Shown in pieces: positions 44,033 through 56,600 of a stretch of DNA of 64,000 nt. The notes under the pieces are model-generated. The model was not told the DNA's origin. It did not search any database and worked only from the letters and a program-made list of their open reading frames with translations. This stretch comes from Selaginella tamariscina (lineage: Eukaryota > Streptophyta > Lycopodiopsida > Selaginellales > Selaginellaceae). Position numbers and translations under genes: made by a program. The first letter of the stretch is position 1. Each line of letters opens with the position of its first letter. Location of the stretch: the NCBI GenBank assembly GCA_003024785.1, contig PUQB01000762.1, positions 39,685 through 103,684 of the forward strand, in the 5' to 3' direction.

Positions 44033-47000
44033 TTAAGCTTCAGAAAACATACATTCCCTTGCAGTTTTGTTAATCGTGACTTTATCAACGCTTCTTGACA
44101 TCCACCCATATCGAATGGATTTAACATTTATAAAACATGCTGGGTCTTTTTGATTGGGAGACCATGTTTTCTCTAGGCATCCATTATATCTTTCGCTCTC
44201 CTTCTCGTGTCGCCTTTTTTGTGGTTTGAACCATGCAACCTTAACAATACTATTTTTTGTGATTACTTCAGGTGTGTCGATAATTTGACCCATCCAAATA
44301 GGCTGATTATATGACGCATCTGGAGTAATGAGAACCATCATTAGTTTTTGAAGATCCTTGCAGCAATCAAAGTATGCTTTAGGTTTTTGGTTCCTTTGTC
44401 CAACAAAGTGTGGGGTTTGCACTTCCACATCACTACTGGCTTCTATGTCGTCTGTGCTCAGTGATGTCATTTCAATCTCCTCTCGCCACCTTGTTTTAGG
44501 CCAAAAAGGGTGTTGCAATTCTGTACTTGTGACAGTAGGCCCTTCCAACTCTCGAACAACAGTCTCCCAATAGTCGAACCATGCTTATATAGTTCTGAGT
44601 AACCAGTTGCCTTATCAGAATTCTTTGGCATCGATTTTTGAACCCATGCCACATATTTTTTGATGCCATCAATAATAACCTCTTGTTCCTTGAGCTGGGC
44701 ACTCAATGGAATAGGGTCTGGTTGTCCTTCTGGGAGAAGTGGCTTTCCATTCTCCACTTTTGAAGAGCATTAAGCCCTCTTTCGGTAACCACTCCTGCTC
44801 TGATGGCCGTAACTTGTACTGCATAATAGGTATACCATCTCGTATGGAGAAAAAGAATTGTAGCGGCACAAGGTGACCAACTAAAGAATCACTCCCCTTT
44901 TTATATACTCCTTGAGAAATTTTTTGAAGTCTGGCACCTCAGTCACAAGCAAAGCACAACTTTTTTTGGAGATGCAATTTTCAAAAAGATTCATCATATG
45001 CGGTAAGGTAAGTGCACTTGTCCTTTTTGTAGAGTTGGAGACCTTGCTGAAGAACGCATCAATATCTTCATGAGTGTGACCAACCATAAGGAAACTGAGC
45101 GTGATTGTTTCAAACACACCTTTGGCAACAAGCATTGACAAGTATGCTAGCACATATCTAGAAAATAAAAGTAAGTATGAGCTTGAGAAACCCTTAAGTA
45201 AAATGATTTACCTATTTTTGTTCTCGCCTGCACAATTATCCATCTGTAAAAGCAAATGACGAGGAAGCTTATTTGATGTTGAGGACACATGTACACTATT
45301 TGAGCTAGATCCCTCCACTGAACCTGAACTCTCAACAGGGCCATCTGTTTTTTGTGCAGGTTGCTGACAATGCCTCTCATATTCCCAAGTAGCCTCAAGT
45401 GCAGACGTGTTCATGAGAGCATTATGTAAAGGTTGAAGGTGTTGTTTCTTCACTTTGAGATCACTGATAGGACTTGTCTGTGAGTGGGCTTCAAGGTTTC
45501 TGAAACACATGGCTAACGACCCAATAGTGAAATTGGAGTCGCTAGACCAATGTGGAAGTGAAAAGTGTCCATATGACTCACAACCGTGTCCATGTGTTAG
45601 CACACCTGTCAATGAAATCGGAAGTTTCATGACATTTCCAAGGCACTTTGGTGTTGCAAAGAGCTTTGGAATGCTGGTCTTTGAATGATCCATCTTGTCA
45701 TGGATCAAGCACAGGTACTCTGATGGGCGTGACACAGAAAGCATGCGGTGTGCATAGTACTGAGACCGGCAAGTTTGTTGTGCAATCATGTGGGCCTCCA
45801 TCTTCTTTTGAATGGTAGTGATCTCCACCAAGGTTTTTGCACAAGCCTCTGCAGCCTTCAATGATGTACAAGTGTCACACTTGAAAAGCTAGAGTGTTTT
45901 GCAATCTCCACATCCTTAAAATGAGTATTCCATATGTTGTTGAAGGTACCAGTGCAGATTGCTTGGAGCCCCATCAAACTGAGGCACTTGTTCACATGTT
46001 CACACAGTTCAATTGAGTGTAGATTGAAGGCAAAACCTTGAGATTTTCCCTGACCCCTGCATTTGTGGTTCGGCATTTGTGAGGCATCCTGTCTGCATTT
46101 GCTTCCACAAAAGCCTTGAGTATCTCTATGGCTGCCATGATGTGAGAGCGGGTTTTGACCAAGCGAGTGTTCCCATGTACTGAGGTTCGCGCTCCATCTA
46201 GCCACTCATCCCTCCGACGGTAGAACGTGGTCTTTGGGATCCCGTATATACTGTACCAAGCTTTGAAGCAGATGGCCACCTTATTAAATACCATGGATGT
46301 ACTCTGATAACCTGTGTCCGAGGCCATTCCATCAATACACCCAGTTAGTGCAGCATATACAAACTCATGCCTTTGCTTTTGGGTGAGCATACGAAAGACA
46401 TGTCTACATTGGGTAATTTCATTCCGGTCTGCCATCTGACAACACTTCTTCTTGCAACAGTCAATCGTGGAAATGCTCGTAACACTTTCGGAAGATGTAG
46501 GATCCATCTTTACCCTCTTGCTGAAACCTTGAGGGGAAGATCTGCAACCCATGAATCGCCTTTTTCTTACAATAGGACCAATGCAAGGAACCTCTTCAAA
46601 TATGAGTTGTTCTTCCGGGTTGTTATTATTGAAATCCAACCCAGAATATGTTGAACCATCTTGCCGTCTTAATTCAGATGTTCGCCACCTCACGAGGGAT
46701 CCAGGATGCAAAGTGCCATTAGGTGAAACCTCTGTCACAACTACACCCACGAAGTCGGACCCTAGTTTCTCTTCTGACACTGCTTCCATTGGATTTATAG
46801 CTGTGATGATGCCTCTCCCAACCTCAATCTCATGAAGAAAGAGAATCACCTCATCCATCACAGCAGGCAAGCCATCATCTGGAAAACTCGTGCTACTGTT
46901 TGTTTGTGACTCTGTATATTCTGTGTCAGCCTTGACTTCATCCAAATTCCACAATACAGGAGAACCCTCCTCAAATTCCATTCCCGGAACCTCAACATGC

Positions 47001-47146
47001 TTGAAAATGGTGTTCACCCATACGTACACACAAGATCCTTGGGCAATATTGTGACATGATGCATTATCATCTCGAACTTCCACAGTTCCAGTGCCAACTA
47101 TCTCGTTGTTCCGAAGAAGACATACTTTATCTCCAGTATTATACAT
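44033..47146 (-). pseudogene. DUF7869-like putative transposase (frame-disrupted)
   Basis: Reading right to left, an SH3-like N-terminal stretch (GDKVCLLRNNEIVGTGTVEV) is followed by a cysteine-rich domain (CCKKKCCQMADRNEI). Then comes YSIYGIPKTTFYRRRDEWLD with VHGNTRL and ADRMPHKCR. A CDTC pair follows near 45870. The core holds IHDKMDHSKT, LLLQMDNCAGENKNR and LMVGHTHEDIDAFF, the three acidic blocks shared by DUF7869 proteins and consistent with an RNase H-like triad. A 54-nt intron (45158-45211) splits the core, and splicing gives AGENKNRYVLAYLSML. A C-terminal SH3/BAH-like stretch (PIWMGQIIDTPEVI) ends at 44033. Frame slips near 46060, 45880, 44900, 44760 and 44545 disable the gene as read, unless they are assembly errors. 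A splice acceptor precedes residue 1, so an upstream exon is likely. Its place at the left end supports a transposase role, which is inferred. Confidence 0.65.
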
Positions 47147-47295
47147 ATTGTCCTGCACATAAATAATTGTGTTATTTATGATATCTGTTTATGCAATATT
47201 TTAAGAAATCAAACTGCGGTTGCTTAATAATATGCATGTGCAATAATACATAATTATATATAAGATAATATCTCATGCTTTATTAATACAACTGA

Positions 47296-48075
47296 TGGGC
47301 GGGATTAATCCCGCCCACAATCCCTCCGACGAGGAACGTGGGGGATTAATCCCGCCGCCGACTCTACCCCTTCGGAGTGAGCGGGGATTAATCCCGCCGA
47401 TGACTACCCCTCGGAGAGATCGGCGGGATTAATCCCGCCGCGACTCTACCCCTCGGAGAAGGGCGGGATTAATCCCCGCCGACTCCCTCCGGAGGAAGAA
47501 TCGGCGGGATTAATCCCCCGCCGGCTCCTCGGGAGAGAGGCGCGGATTAATCCCGCCCGGCTCCTCGAGGAAGAGCCGGCGGGATTAATCCCGCCGGGAT
47601 CCCTCGCGAGGAAGTCGGCGGGATTAATCCCGCCGCAAATCTCCTCGACGAGGAAGAGGCGGGATTAATCCCGCCCAAACCTTGAAGAAGAGGGGCGGGA
47701 TTAATCCCGCCCACAACTCTGACGACGGGGAATAAGGCGGGATTAATCCCGCCCACAACTCTTCCGCTATGATTTCAAAGAGATTCGGGATGAATCCTGC
47801 CCACAAATATTTAAAACAGGGAAGGTGGCGAGATTAATCCCGCCACCCCTTCTCTGCCTCCTAAAATGGTTGGCGAGATTAATCCCGAATAACTTTCTAA
47901 TAAATTCAAGTAAATTTATCAGTTGAGAGTTATCGCGGGATTAATCCGCCGCTCTTTTTAAAGCGGAGAAGCATTGCCCGACTAATTCTGCCATAGCTAT
48001 AAAGAGATGGTGCGGGATTAATCCCGCCACCTCTTCAAAGAGGCGAAAAAAAATGGCCGGATTAATCCCGCCGCC
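47296..48075. repeat. Array 3 of the 18-bp palindrome (copy 2 equivalent of array 1)
   Basis: About eighteen copies, more eroded than array 1 (for example GGGGATTAATCCCGCC and GGCGGGATTAATCCCCGCC). Spacing is about 40-45 bp. The palindrome core is better preserved than the spacers. Confidence 0.92.
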
Positions 48076-51000
48076 CCGGCTAACCGAGAATATTAAGTTA
48101 AAGTATATTTAAACGGGATAAATCCCTAACAGAATATATTGTAATCCTAATGCATTCCTAAATCCCTAAATTCTAAAATTTAAGAGAGAATGTAAGAGAG
48201 TGAATCTTTATAAATATATCTAAATTTGTTTATAATACTTACTTGTAAACAGCACTGAAGGCGCCGTGCTTTCCTATAAACAATAGCGCACCCAATTTAA
48301 TGTCGCTCCTGAGCTGATCACTAAGAAGAAAAAAGAAAATCTGAAGAGTGAAAATGAAATGAAAAACCCTTGCCGGAGAAAGAACCAGATCTGAATTTGA
48401 GTGGGAAATTAAATGCATTTTTCAAATTTACATGTCAGACGACAATACTTATGTCAGAAATTCGAAATTTTTGAAATAACAAAAAGAAAATTTAAGATGA
48501 GTTGAAACAAATAACCGACAGTCTATATATACTCTCCAATTCCAATGAGTGTTTTAAAATTGCATTTAATGTCATTCAAGTGCTTCAAGCTGTTTAATAT
48601 TACGAAATTTTTGTAATTATTCTACATTCTTAATATTCAAGTATATATTATTAAGTTTATATTATATATATATATACACTAATACAATAAATAAATTGAT
48701 ATATTATTATGTATCATTTAAAATATATTCATAGTCTGTTTATTATTATTATTTTCTTAATTACTCGAGTAATTAATTTACATTTCCTACTATTAATGGG
48801 ATATTCTTTATTATTTTCTTAATATTCAAAGAATATTCCAATATTAAACCTGATTATCATAATTAAATTAGTCTTATTCTTAATTATCTCAGTAATTATT
48901 CTACATTTGTATATATTAATGGGATTTTCTCAATTAATTTGTTATTATTTCAAGAATATTCTATGTTAAACCTTATTATCAATATTAAATTAATATATAT
49001 TATTAAAACTATATATGCTATATATTAGATAAAATATATTATTATGTATAATTTAAAATATGTTCATAGTGTGTATATTAATATATTTTCTTAATACTTG
49101 AGTAATTAATCTTCTTTATATTAATGGGATATTCTTTATTATTTTCTTATTATTCCAAGAATATTCCAATATTAAACATGATTATCATAATTAATTTAGT
49201 TAATTATTTCAGTACTTGATCTACATTTGTATATATTAATGGGATTTTCTCAATTAATTTCTTATTATTTCAAGAATATTCAATGTTAAACCTTTTTATC
49301 AATATTAAATTAATATATATTATTAAAACTATATATGGCTATATATTAGATAAAATCATATATTATTATGTATAATTTAAAATATTTCATAGTGTGTTTA
49401 TTAATATTATTTTCTTAATTATTCGATGTTTGTTTTGCACACATATATAAACACAATAATAAATTTATATTACACGTGCACACGCATTAGAAGCACTTAC
49501 AGAGACACATATGCACACACATGCACATTGCCCTAAACCAAACTTGAGAAATTATATGTTGCTTCTTTATTGAAAAACATCATGTTCAATGCATGTATGA
49601 TCTATATGTACTCAGTATGTGTGTATGTAACACATTAAATTTACACATATAATATATATATATGTCTGTGTGTATACACGTGTGTATATATATGTGTACT
49701 AATATATGCAATGTGTACGATTTTCATTTGTTAACACTCTCTCTCTTTTCTCATACATACACAGTGTCACCATGCATAATCCCTTCTCTCATACATACAC
49801 CATGCATGATTATGATCCATAAAATGTAGCATGTCTCTTCTCTCGTACATACACACTATGCATGATCCATAATATGTACTAATGTTACAATATTATGTAC
49901 TATGTATGTATATTTGTGTATAATATGTGTATGTATATATGTGTACTAATATATGCAATGCGTATAAAATTAATTTTTTAACACTCACTCCTCTCATACA
50001 TACACACCATGCATGATCCATCCTAACCCTAAACCCTATGTAACACATTGAATTTACACATGTAATATGTATGTATGTTATATACACGTGTGTATGTATA
50101 TGTGTGTATTAATATATGCAATGTGTATGAATTTAATTTGTTAACACTCTTCTCTCATACATACACCACCATGCACGATCCATGTTAATATGTACTGTCT
50201 CTCTTTTCTCAAACATACACATGCATGATCCATAATATGTATTGTCTCACTTCTCTCATACGTACCACCATGCATGATCCATAATATGTACTCTGTCTCT
50301 CTAATATTAATATGTACTAATATGTATGTATGTCTATGTGTAAAATACTATGTGTGTATATATGTATCGCTGCACGTGAAACTTTAACACTCTCATGGAC
50401 ACACACATGTTAAACCCCTGCATGATTTTTATTCTTGGGGTGTATGTGATAACACTCACGCACATGCACACATTGATAATATAATAAAAGAATATTCATT
50501 TAGGGCGAATCTATAATTTATTCTTTTTAGGGTTTAAGTATATTCTTAGAAGGAATATTCAATTAGGATTAATATATATCTATTCCTTTTAGGGTTTAAG
50601 TATATTCCTAGGGTTTCAAGAAGCAAGGCGGCAGAGGCGGAGGCGGCGGCTGTCAGATCTCTCTTTCTCACACAAAGGTGAGATCTCTCTCTCTCTCTCA
50701 CGCACACTCCTGAGTTTATTTATTTATTTTTATTCACATATACATTTATATGTGTGTGTATCTAATAATGTAATTTATTTATCTATCTCTCGCACACACA
50801 TGCACACTCGTATACATATACACACACATATATATATATATATATCTGTGTGTGTTTTGTGTTTGTGTATCTGTATAATTTTATTAATTTATTAATTTTA
50901 TCTCTTGCACACGCACGCACACTCCTGTTTATCTGTATGATTTTATTTGTTTCGCTCACACACGCATACTCACGATATACATATACACACACACACATAT

Positions 51001-51085
51001 ATATATAATTACCTATATACCTATATACATACATATATGTGTACCAGTATCTATATAATTTTATTTATTTATCTATCTCTCACTG
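48076..51085. repeat. AT-rich and microsatellite block of copy 2
   Basis: Collinear with 1786-5310: AT-rich direct repeats (48600-49440), CATGCATGATCCAT repeats (49560-50350), TTTAGGG-like words (50490-50620), a GGCGGCGGCTGTC block and CA/TA microsatellites (50740-51010). No gene. Confidence 0.8.
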
Positions 51086-51089
51086 GTGA

Positions 51090-52620
51090 ACTCGGCTGAG
51101 CTCTGCTTCACGCCGCTCAAGTGTGGATCCTAGCTCGAAAACCTGTCGCTCCTTCTCAACCGTGGCCTGCTCAAAATCCGCCCTAGTTGATCGTGGAGCT
51201 TTTGGATGTGGTCATACTTGGTTTGTAGCTGATCCAAACTGTCGATTAACTGTTGACATGTCTCCTCTGCTTGCTTCCTCCCAGCCTCCGCAATGTCCCA
51301 AAGTTGGGTTCCCTTGATGAGCTGGTCCGAGTACTCTCGGGCCTCCTTTTGAGCAGCGCGGTAGTTGTCCGTGAGCTCCTATATTATTGCGTCGTGCTCC
51401 ACGGTGACCCCCTTGAGATCTAACCCATTGTACACCGCTATGGACTTCCAAACTTGGCCGAAGGCTTAGACATATCCATATGCACTGTAGAGGCCATAGC
51501 CCCTTCGCATTGAAGTGTTTGTACGTCCCCCTCAGCACGTTGCTTGTGTCTTCCTCACTGTTCACTTCGTTGGCTTGTGAGGGGCCCGCGGGGCCCTCCC
51601 CGTGTTCCACAAGCCGTGGGCTGGTGGGCCCTACTCCTAGATCTGCCGGTGGGATACCGTGGTGGAGGCCCTCCGATCCTTTCCCCGCGGTCCTCTTCCC
51701 CTGGCTTGCTCTGCAGGGGAGTCTTCTCTCGCCTGTTTTCGCGAAGATTCTGGAGTGTCCGGCTGTTTCCCTTCTTCGGTTTGACTAGGGCCGCCTGTTC
51801 TCCTGCCCCCGATTCCCCGATGGTGCCTGAGTGGAACCGGTCCGGTAGGAGAATTGGGGTTCGGTTGACTATCCAGGCGATCATCACACTGATGTGGGCC
51901 GCCGTTGTGAGCCTTTGTCCGGTTCCCTTCCGGATCCCGTTGATGCCGCGGGTCAGGGCTAGTATCATGTAGTGCCTGAGGTAGTCCGCCCAATCCACTG
52001 CAACTCCTTCCCAGGTGCTACAAAGGGCGCTCGCCAGTCGCGTGGCAACCCGCCTCTCTGTCCTTTCGGTGAACATAAACACCGCGAGCACCAGAAACTC
52101 ATCCACTTCGTCCCCTTCCTGTATGGAGAATCGGGACATCGCGATTTCATCTCGGTTGGTGGGGAACCACTGGCATTTGGGTTCCCCCAAGTCGTCCAAG
52201 AGTATGCCACTCTCCGGTAGGAAGAACATCGCGACTAGCTCTTTGAGATCGATACAAAAGCTTACAGAGTTGCCCAACCTGAATCGCAGCTCCTCTCGCT
52301 TGGTTTTCCTTGTCTCCAGCTATACGGTCTGGATGAATTGGATAGCCCGTGCTGCGAATCCGGGCTTCTCTACTTCTCCCAATGGGCATCGAAAAGTCTG
52401 AGCAGTCGCATCTGCTTTCTCACCCTCCACACGTTGGGTCTGCTGATCAGCTCCTGAAATCTGGAGAACCTGGGGGCTACGAGTGCCACGCTTCTATCCT
52501 AGCCTCGTACCACACAGGACGTGCTGGATGGTCACCGGCTTGTTTCCGCGTGGTGCACTCCATCATCTTCGCTGCTGAGAATTGGTCAATCTTCCTGTAA
52601 CAAAAATGGCGCGCCCCGGC
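51090..52620 (-). pseudogene. Extra 3' gene of Ty3 family B (unknown function)
   Basis: Lies downstream of integrase. Recognisable blocks are WGEVEKPGFAARAIQFIQ, LGNSVSFCIDLKELVAMFFL, EDGDE-type acidic text near IQEGDEVDEFLVLAVFMF, WEGVAVDWADYLRHYMILAL and a heptad-like C-terminus (QTKYDHIQKLHDQ; ERREAELSRVHQ). Similar blocks occur in family B copy 1 at 34590-36400, so this is a shared gene, not chance. No known family is recognised. Plant Ty3 elements with an additional open frame after pol exist, some called env-like. No signal or membrane segment is obvious here. Several frame breaks. Confidence 0.55.
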
Positions 52621-52795
52621 TCAGCCTTGTTGTCTTTTCTGAAGATGGTGCCTAAAACGGGGCAATAATGGCAGGTGGCACCATGAATGCCCTGATTATG
52701 GCGCATAGAAGGACGCCTCGGCCGTATCCAGTATCCATTCTTGTATATCTATGATGAGTAGGCGATGGTTAAGTGACCTAGTATAGAATTGGTGA

Positions 52796-52942
52796 AACCA
52801 TTGCTTGTATTCATCTAATCACTTTCGACCCATATTCTGATACCGATATCATGGATGAGCTAGTGGACAAGCATATCATCGTTCGTCACATGCAAATATT
52901 GCTGACCTCTTCATATGTTGAGGTCGAGGTCCAACCCAGTTT
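52796..52942. other. Scrambled fragments of the composite transposon inside the Ty3 element
   Basis: 52796-52864 matches the HAD gene (11070-11144) on the plus strand. The next bases, 52864-52942, match the methyltransferase-like gene (8870-8948) in inverted orientation. The two pieces are fused at GAGCTAGTG/GACAAGC. They sit between integrase and the extra 3' gene. Confidence 0.9.
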
Positions 52943-53229
52943 GCTCACGCGTGTAGTCCACCCTCGTGAACCATGTGACCTTGTGGGCTGGCCACTCGTG
53001 TGGGACTGGAGTCCTTGCTCCCCCGTTGGTGCCTCCTCCCCGGTCCTTAACGCCGCTACTCGGCCGAGCCTTCACCCGAAGGCCCGTGGGGGTTACCTCT
53101 CTCTCTTGTTCCCTCCAAGCCAGTTTCTTGTTGGTGAACGTACGGCTTGAGATGGTTGTCGTTAACCTTCTGTTGCCATGGCTTGTCCATTGGCTCTAGG
53201 AGAAATCGTGCCATTGTCGAAGGTTTTTA

Positions 53230-54250
53230 GCACCTCATATGGTCCCTTCCACCCTGGTCGGAATTTGCCTTTTCCGGAATGCCTGTGGTTTCTTGAACCA
53301 CCATAACCCATGCCCTGGTTTGTATTCTCGGAGGTGTTCTTTTTCTGTCTCTAGCTTGTTTGGTTGCTGTTGTCGATTTTCTCTCGTCAGCTGTGCTAGA
53401 AATCGTACTTCGTCCAGTTGCTCCAACTGTTCCAGTCTTTTCGCGCGCTGTTCGTCCGTGATCCTGTGGTCCAGGCTCGTCCGTAAGCTGGTATGGTGAA
53501 CTCCCATGGCATGATGGCCTCCAGACCATAAGCTAGTGGAAGGGTGTTGTTCCTGTTGCGGTTTTGAACGTTGTCCGGTACGCCCATAGCACTGATGGTA
53601 GCATTTCTTCCCAACGCCTGGGTTCCCTGTGGCAGAGCTTCCTCAAGATGGTGATCAGCACCTTGTTTGTGGACTCAGCCTGTCCATTCCCCTGTGGATA
53701 GTAGGCTGTTGACGTGCGATGCTTGATGACAAATGCCTTGACCAATTCTCGGACTGTCTCGTTGATGAAGTGGCTCCCTTGGTCGGACACTAGCTCCAGC
53801 GGGCATCCGAACCGTGTCAGGATGTTTGTATAGATGAACCTTGCTGTCTCCTGCCGTTGCGTCCTTGAGTGCCTTCGCCTCTACCCATTTTGTGGCGTAG
53901 TCCGTTGCCACTACTATGTACCTAGAGTGTGTTGTGTGGGCCTTTGGGTTGCCTACAAAGTCCAGGCCCCACTTCTCAAATGCCGCCATTCCTGCCGAGG
54001 GGTGGTACTCCATGCCTTGGCCTGCCGTGGGTTTGCCTATTCGCTGACAATCGGTACAGCTCCTTGCTACCTTGGTGGCATCCCGGAAGATGGTTGGCCA
54101 CCAGAGTCCAGTCTGTAGGATCTTCCTGGCCGTTTTGTCTCCCCCGAAGTGTCTGCCCCGGTCCTCGTGAGCTGCCTCGACAATCTCGGGGATTTCCCAG
54201 GCCAGTGGGCATCTCCGAGTATGTCATCCCTCCCTCGCTTGTAGAGTGAT
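53230..54250 (-). pseudogene. Ty3 family B integrase
   Basis: Zinc-binding CTDCQRIGKP, then WGLDFVGNPKAHTTHSRYIV with the first catalytic aspartate. SDQGSHFINE carries the second, and the AYYPQGNGQAESTNKVLITI stretch carries the glutamate. WAYRTTFKTATGTTPFHLAY follows. Frames change near 53900 and 53600, so it is not intact. Confidence 0.85.
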
Positions 54251-54279
54251 CCCCGATCAGCTGGAACGGTAAACACCTC

Positions 54280-55140
54280 CGAGCCAGGCTCTGTCGATGT
54301 GTCGCCGATGTGCCGGAGAGGCTGTGTAACCGCTAATGAGGTAGTGCCGTATTGGTCGTTGCCACTCTGGGACGTCCGAGCCGGTTCTTGGTTCGGTGGT
54401 TTGTTGTACTGTGCCCTGATCAACGGTTGTCCCAAAAGGCCAGCGTCTGGTATGTCGAGCAGATCGGCGTTTCCGCTGGTTTGCCTCGTTATTCGGGAGA
54501 GGAGGTCTGGTGATATGTGCAGTTTACCTGCCTTATGGATTACAGTAAACTCGAACTCCTGCAAGAGGAGTATCCACCGCGCCGGCCTCTCGGTGAGCTG
54601 TGGTTTGTTTACGAGGTACAACAGGGCGTGGTGATCTACGATCAATATGAAGTGGTTGCCCAGAAGGTAGTGGCGAAACTTGGATACCCCGTAGATGACT
54701 GCCAGCATTCTTTGTGGTCGCCGAGTAGTTGCGTTCGCTGGCGTCATGAGTCGACTCCCGTATGCTATGGGTCGGAGCATGCTCTCGTCATCCTCCTGCG
54801 ATAGGACCGCGCCTGCCGCTATGCTTGAGCCATCCGTCTGCAGGTGGAACTGGCGGTTCCAATCCGGTGGGATGAGGATGGGCGCTTCTACCAGTTGGCG
54901 CTTTATGTCTTCGAAGGCTGCCTGCCGGTGGGTGGTCCATTCGTACGGAACTCCCTTGGTGAGTAATTCCGTCATTGGTTGGGCCCTATCCACATATTTC
55001 CGGATAAACTTACGATAGAACCCTGCTTTCCCCAGGAACCTTCGGAGTTCCGTGACGTTCTGTGGAGGGGGCATTTCGGCCAGTGCTCGTACTGAACCTG
55101 GGTCCACCGTGATGCCTTCCTTGGAAATGATGTGCCCTAG
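54280..55140 (-). pseudogene. Ty3 family B RNase H and RT connection
   Basis: LLGHIISKEGITVDPGSVRA, LRRFLGKAGFYRKFIRKYVD, then an RNase H domain with FHLQTDGSSIAAGAVLSQ and LIVDHHALLYLVNKPQ, ending HISPDLLSRI. This central block is one long frame and well preserved. Confidence 0.9.
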
Positions 55141-55717
55141 CAACTTCCCCGCATGCCAAATACGCACTTTGAGGGGTTGAGAGATATCCCATATTCCTTG
55201 CAGCGCCGGAATACCCATTCCAAGCGCGTCACATGGTCTTCCGCTGGTCCGTAAGCTGTGAAGTCGTCCAGAAATGCCCGGACAAAATCTGTGAGGTTGT
55301 CCGGGAATACCCGCTGGACCAACCTTTGAAACGTGGCTGGAGCGTTGCAGAGCCCGAACGGCATAACTCTGAAGGCGTAAGCTCCCCAATCCGTGATAAA
55401 GGCAGTTTTGGCCTGGTCGTCCGTGCGATCTTCACCTGATTGTATCCACTGAAGCCGTCCATGAACGAGTACATCTCATGGCCTGCTACGTCTTCTAGGA
55501 TGGCCTCTGTGAATGGAATAGGGAACGGGTCCTTCTCCGTGGCGGCATTCAGCCTTCGGTAATCTACGCAGATTCTCAGCCGGCCGTCTTTCTTCGGCAC
55601 GATCACAATTGGTGACAGCCATTCCGGGTTTTCGATGGGGTAGACAAAGTCCGCTTCGAGCCACTTGTCGATCTCTTGTTTGGCCTTTCGGGCGTAGTTC
55701 GGTTGATGCGGTAGCAT
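55137..55717 (-). pseudogene. Ty3 family B reverse transcriptase
   Basis: WLSPIVIVPKKDGRLRICVD, YRRLNAATEKD and MDGFSGYNQVKIA are followed, after a frame slip near 55400, by MPFGLCNAPATFQRLVQRVF and AFLDDF. The catalytic box reads FLDD, which keeps both aspartates. Confidence 0.9.
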
Positions 55718-56172
55718 TGTTGCCGGTGGGTCGAGTGTCGGGTTTCAATTTAATTCGGCACAATTCCGGCGGTACCCCCCTTAGGTCGTGATAGGTCCAA
55801 GCGAATATTTCTCTGTATCTTCAGACAGTCGGTGATCTGTTCTTCCAGCTGTGCTCCGATGTGAGCGTTAATATTTACTAGTCGGGGTTTTCGTCGGAGC
55901 TTATGTTGACCTGCTTGACCGCTGCTTTGGGCGTTATGTTCCACCCATACATTGGTCTGCTACGGTACTCTTCCTGGGCCGAGGGGGCTAGACTCGTTAT
56001 TTCCTTCCACAGAACAGGCCACTTCGGGATTTGAGCTTCCGGAGTGTCTGCATCGGTTTCTAACCGAGTCATTAGGTATGTAGCGACCGACTCTCGTACT
56101 TCCTGTCGAGGGTCCACCTCTCCTAGGACGAATAGCTCTGGCAAGCACGCTAGGATGGCCGCTTCCTCCTCA

Positions 56173-56600
56173 TCATCCAGCCCCTCCCCCAGTCCGGGAG
56201 ATGGTATTCCTGGGGTCGGGACTCCGAGGGTGGCGCCGGGACTTGTCTTGCAGCGACGGATACGACTCCCTCCTTGACGGGAAACCGAATCCGCTGCTTC
56301 TCCCAATCGTGTTGTACCCTTGCGCCCGGAGCCACGGCCGGCCCAGGAGTAAGTCGAACCCCCCTTTGGCGTGCATGTCGAGGACGACCACGTTTATCAG
56401 GAACTTAATGCTCTGGATCCTGATGCTTACCTTCCTCATGATTCCCTTGGGAACCACCTTGGTTTGGTTTGCCATGCGTATGAGGAAGGGTGAGGGCTCC
56501 GGAGGTGGCATTCCCAGTTGTTGATGGAGTTCTGTGGACATGATGTTCACGCCTGATCCCCCATCTATGATTACGTTGTGGTGATACATCGTCCACAAAG
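56173..56600 (-). pseudogene. Ty3 family B aspartic protease region
   Basis: NVIIDGGSGVNIMSTELHQQ has DGGS at the usual D(S/T)G site. MANQTKVVPKGIMRKVSIRI and GGFDLLLGRPWL close the domain. A matching, more eroded copy is at 33540-33700. Confidence 0.75.

Larger units (their letters stand above)
43526..51085 (+). mobile_element. Composite DNA transposon, copy 2 (right part lost)
   Basis: It opens with the 28-bp terminal repeat (43526-43553). Next come an AT-rich end, the complete transposase-like locus, palindrome array 3 and the AT/microsatellite block. It breaks at 51085 inside TATTTATTTATCTATCTC (copy 1 position about 5310), where a family B Ty3 begins. Array 2, the ParB-like gene and the HAD gene are absent. 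The left flank is the chromovirus chromodomain, and the chromovirus LTR reappears at 60341. Confidence 0.8.
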
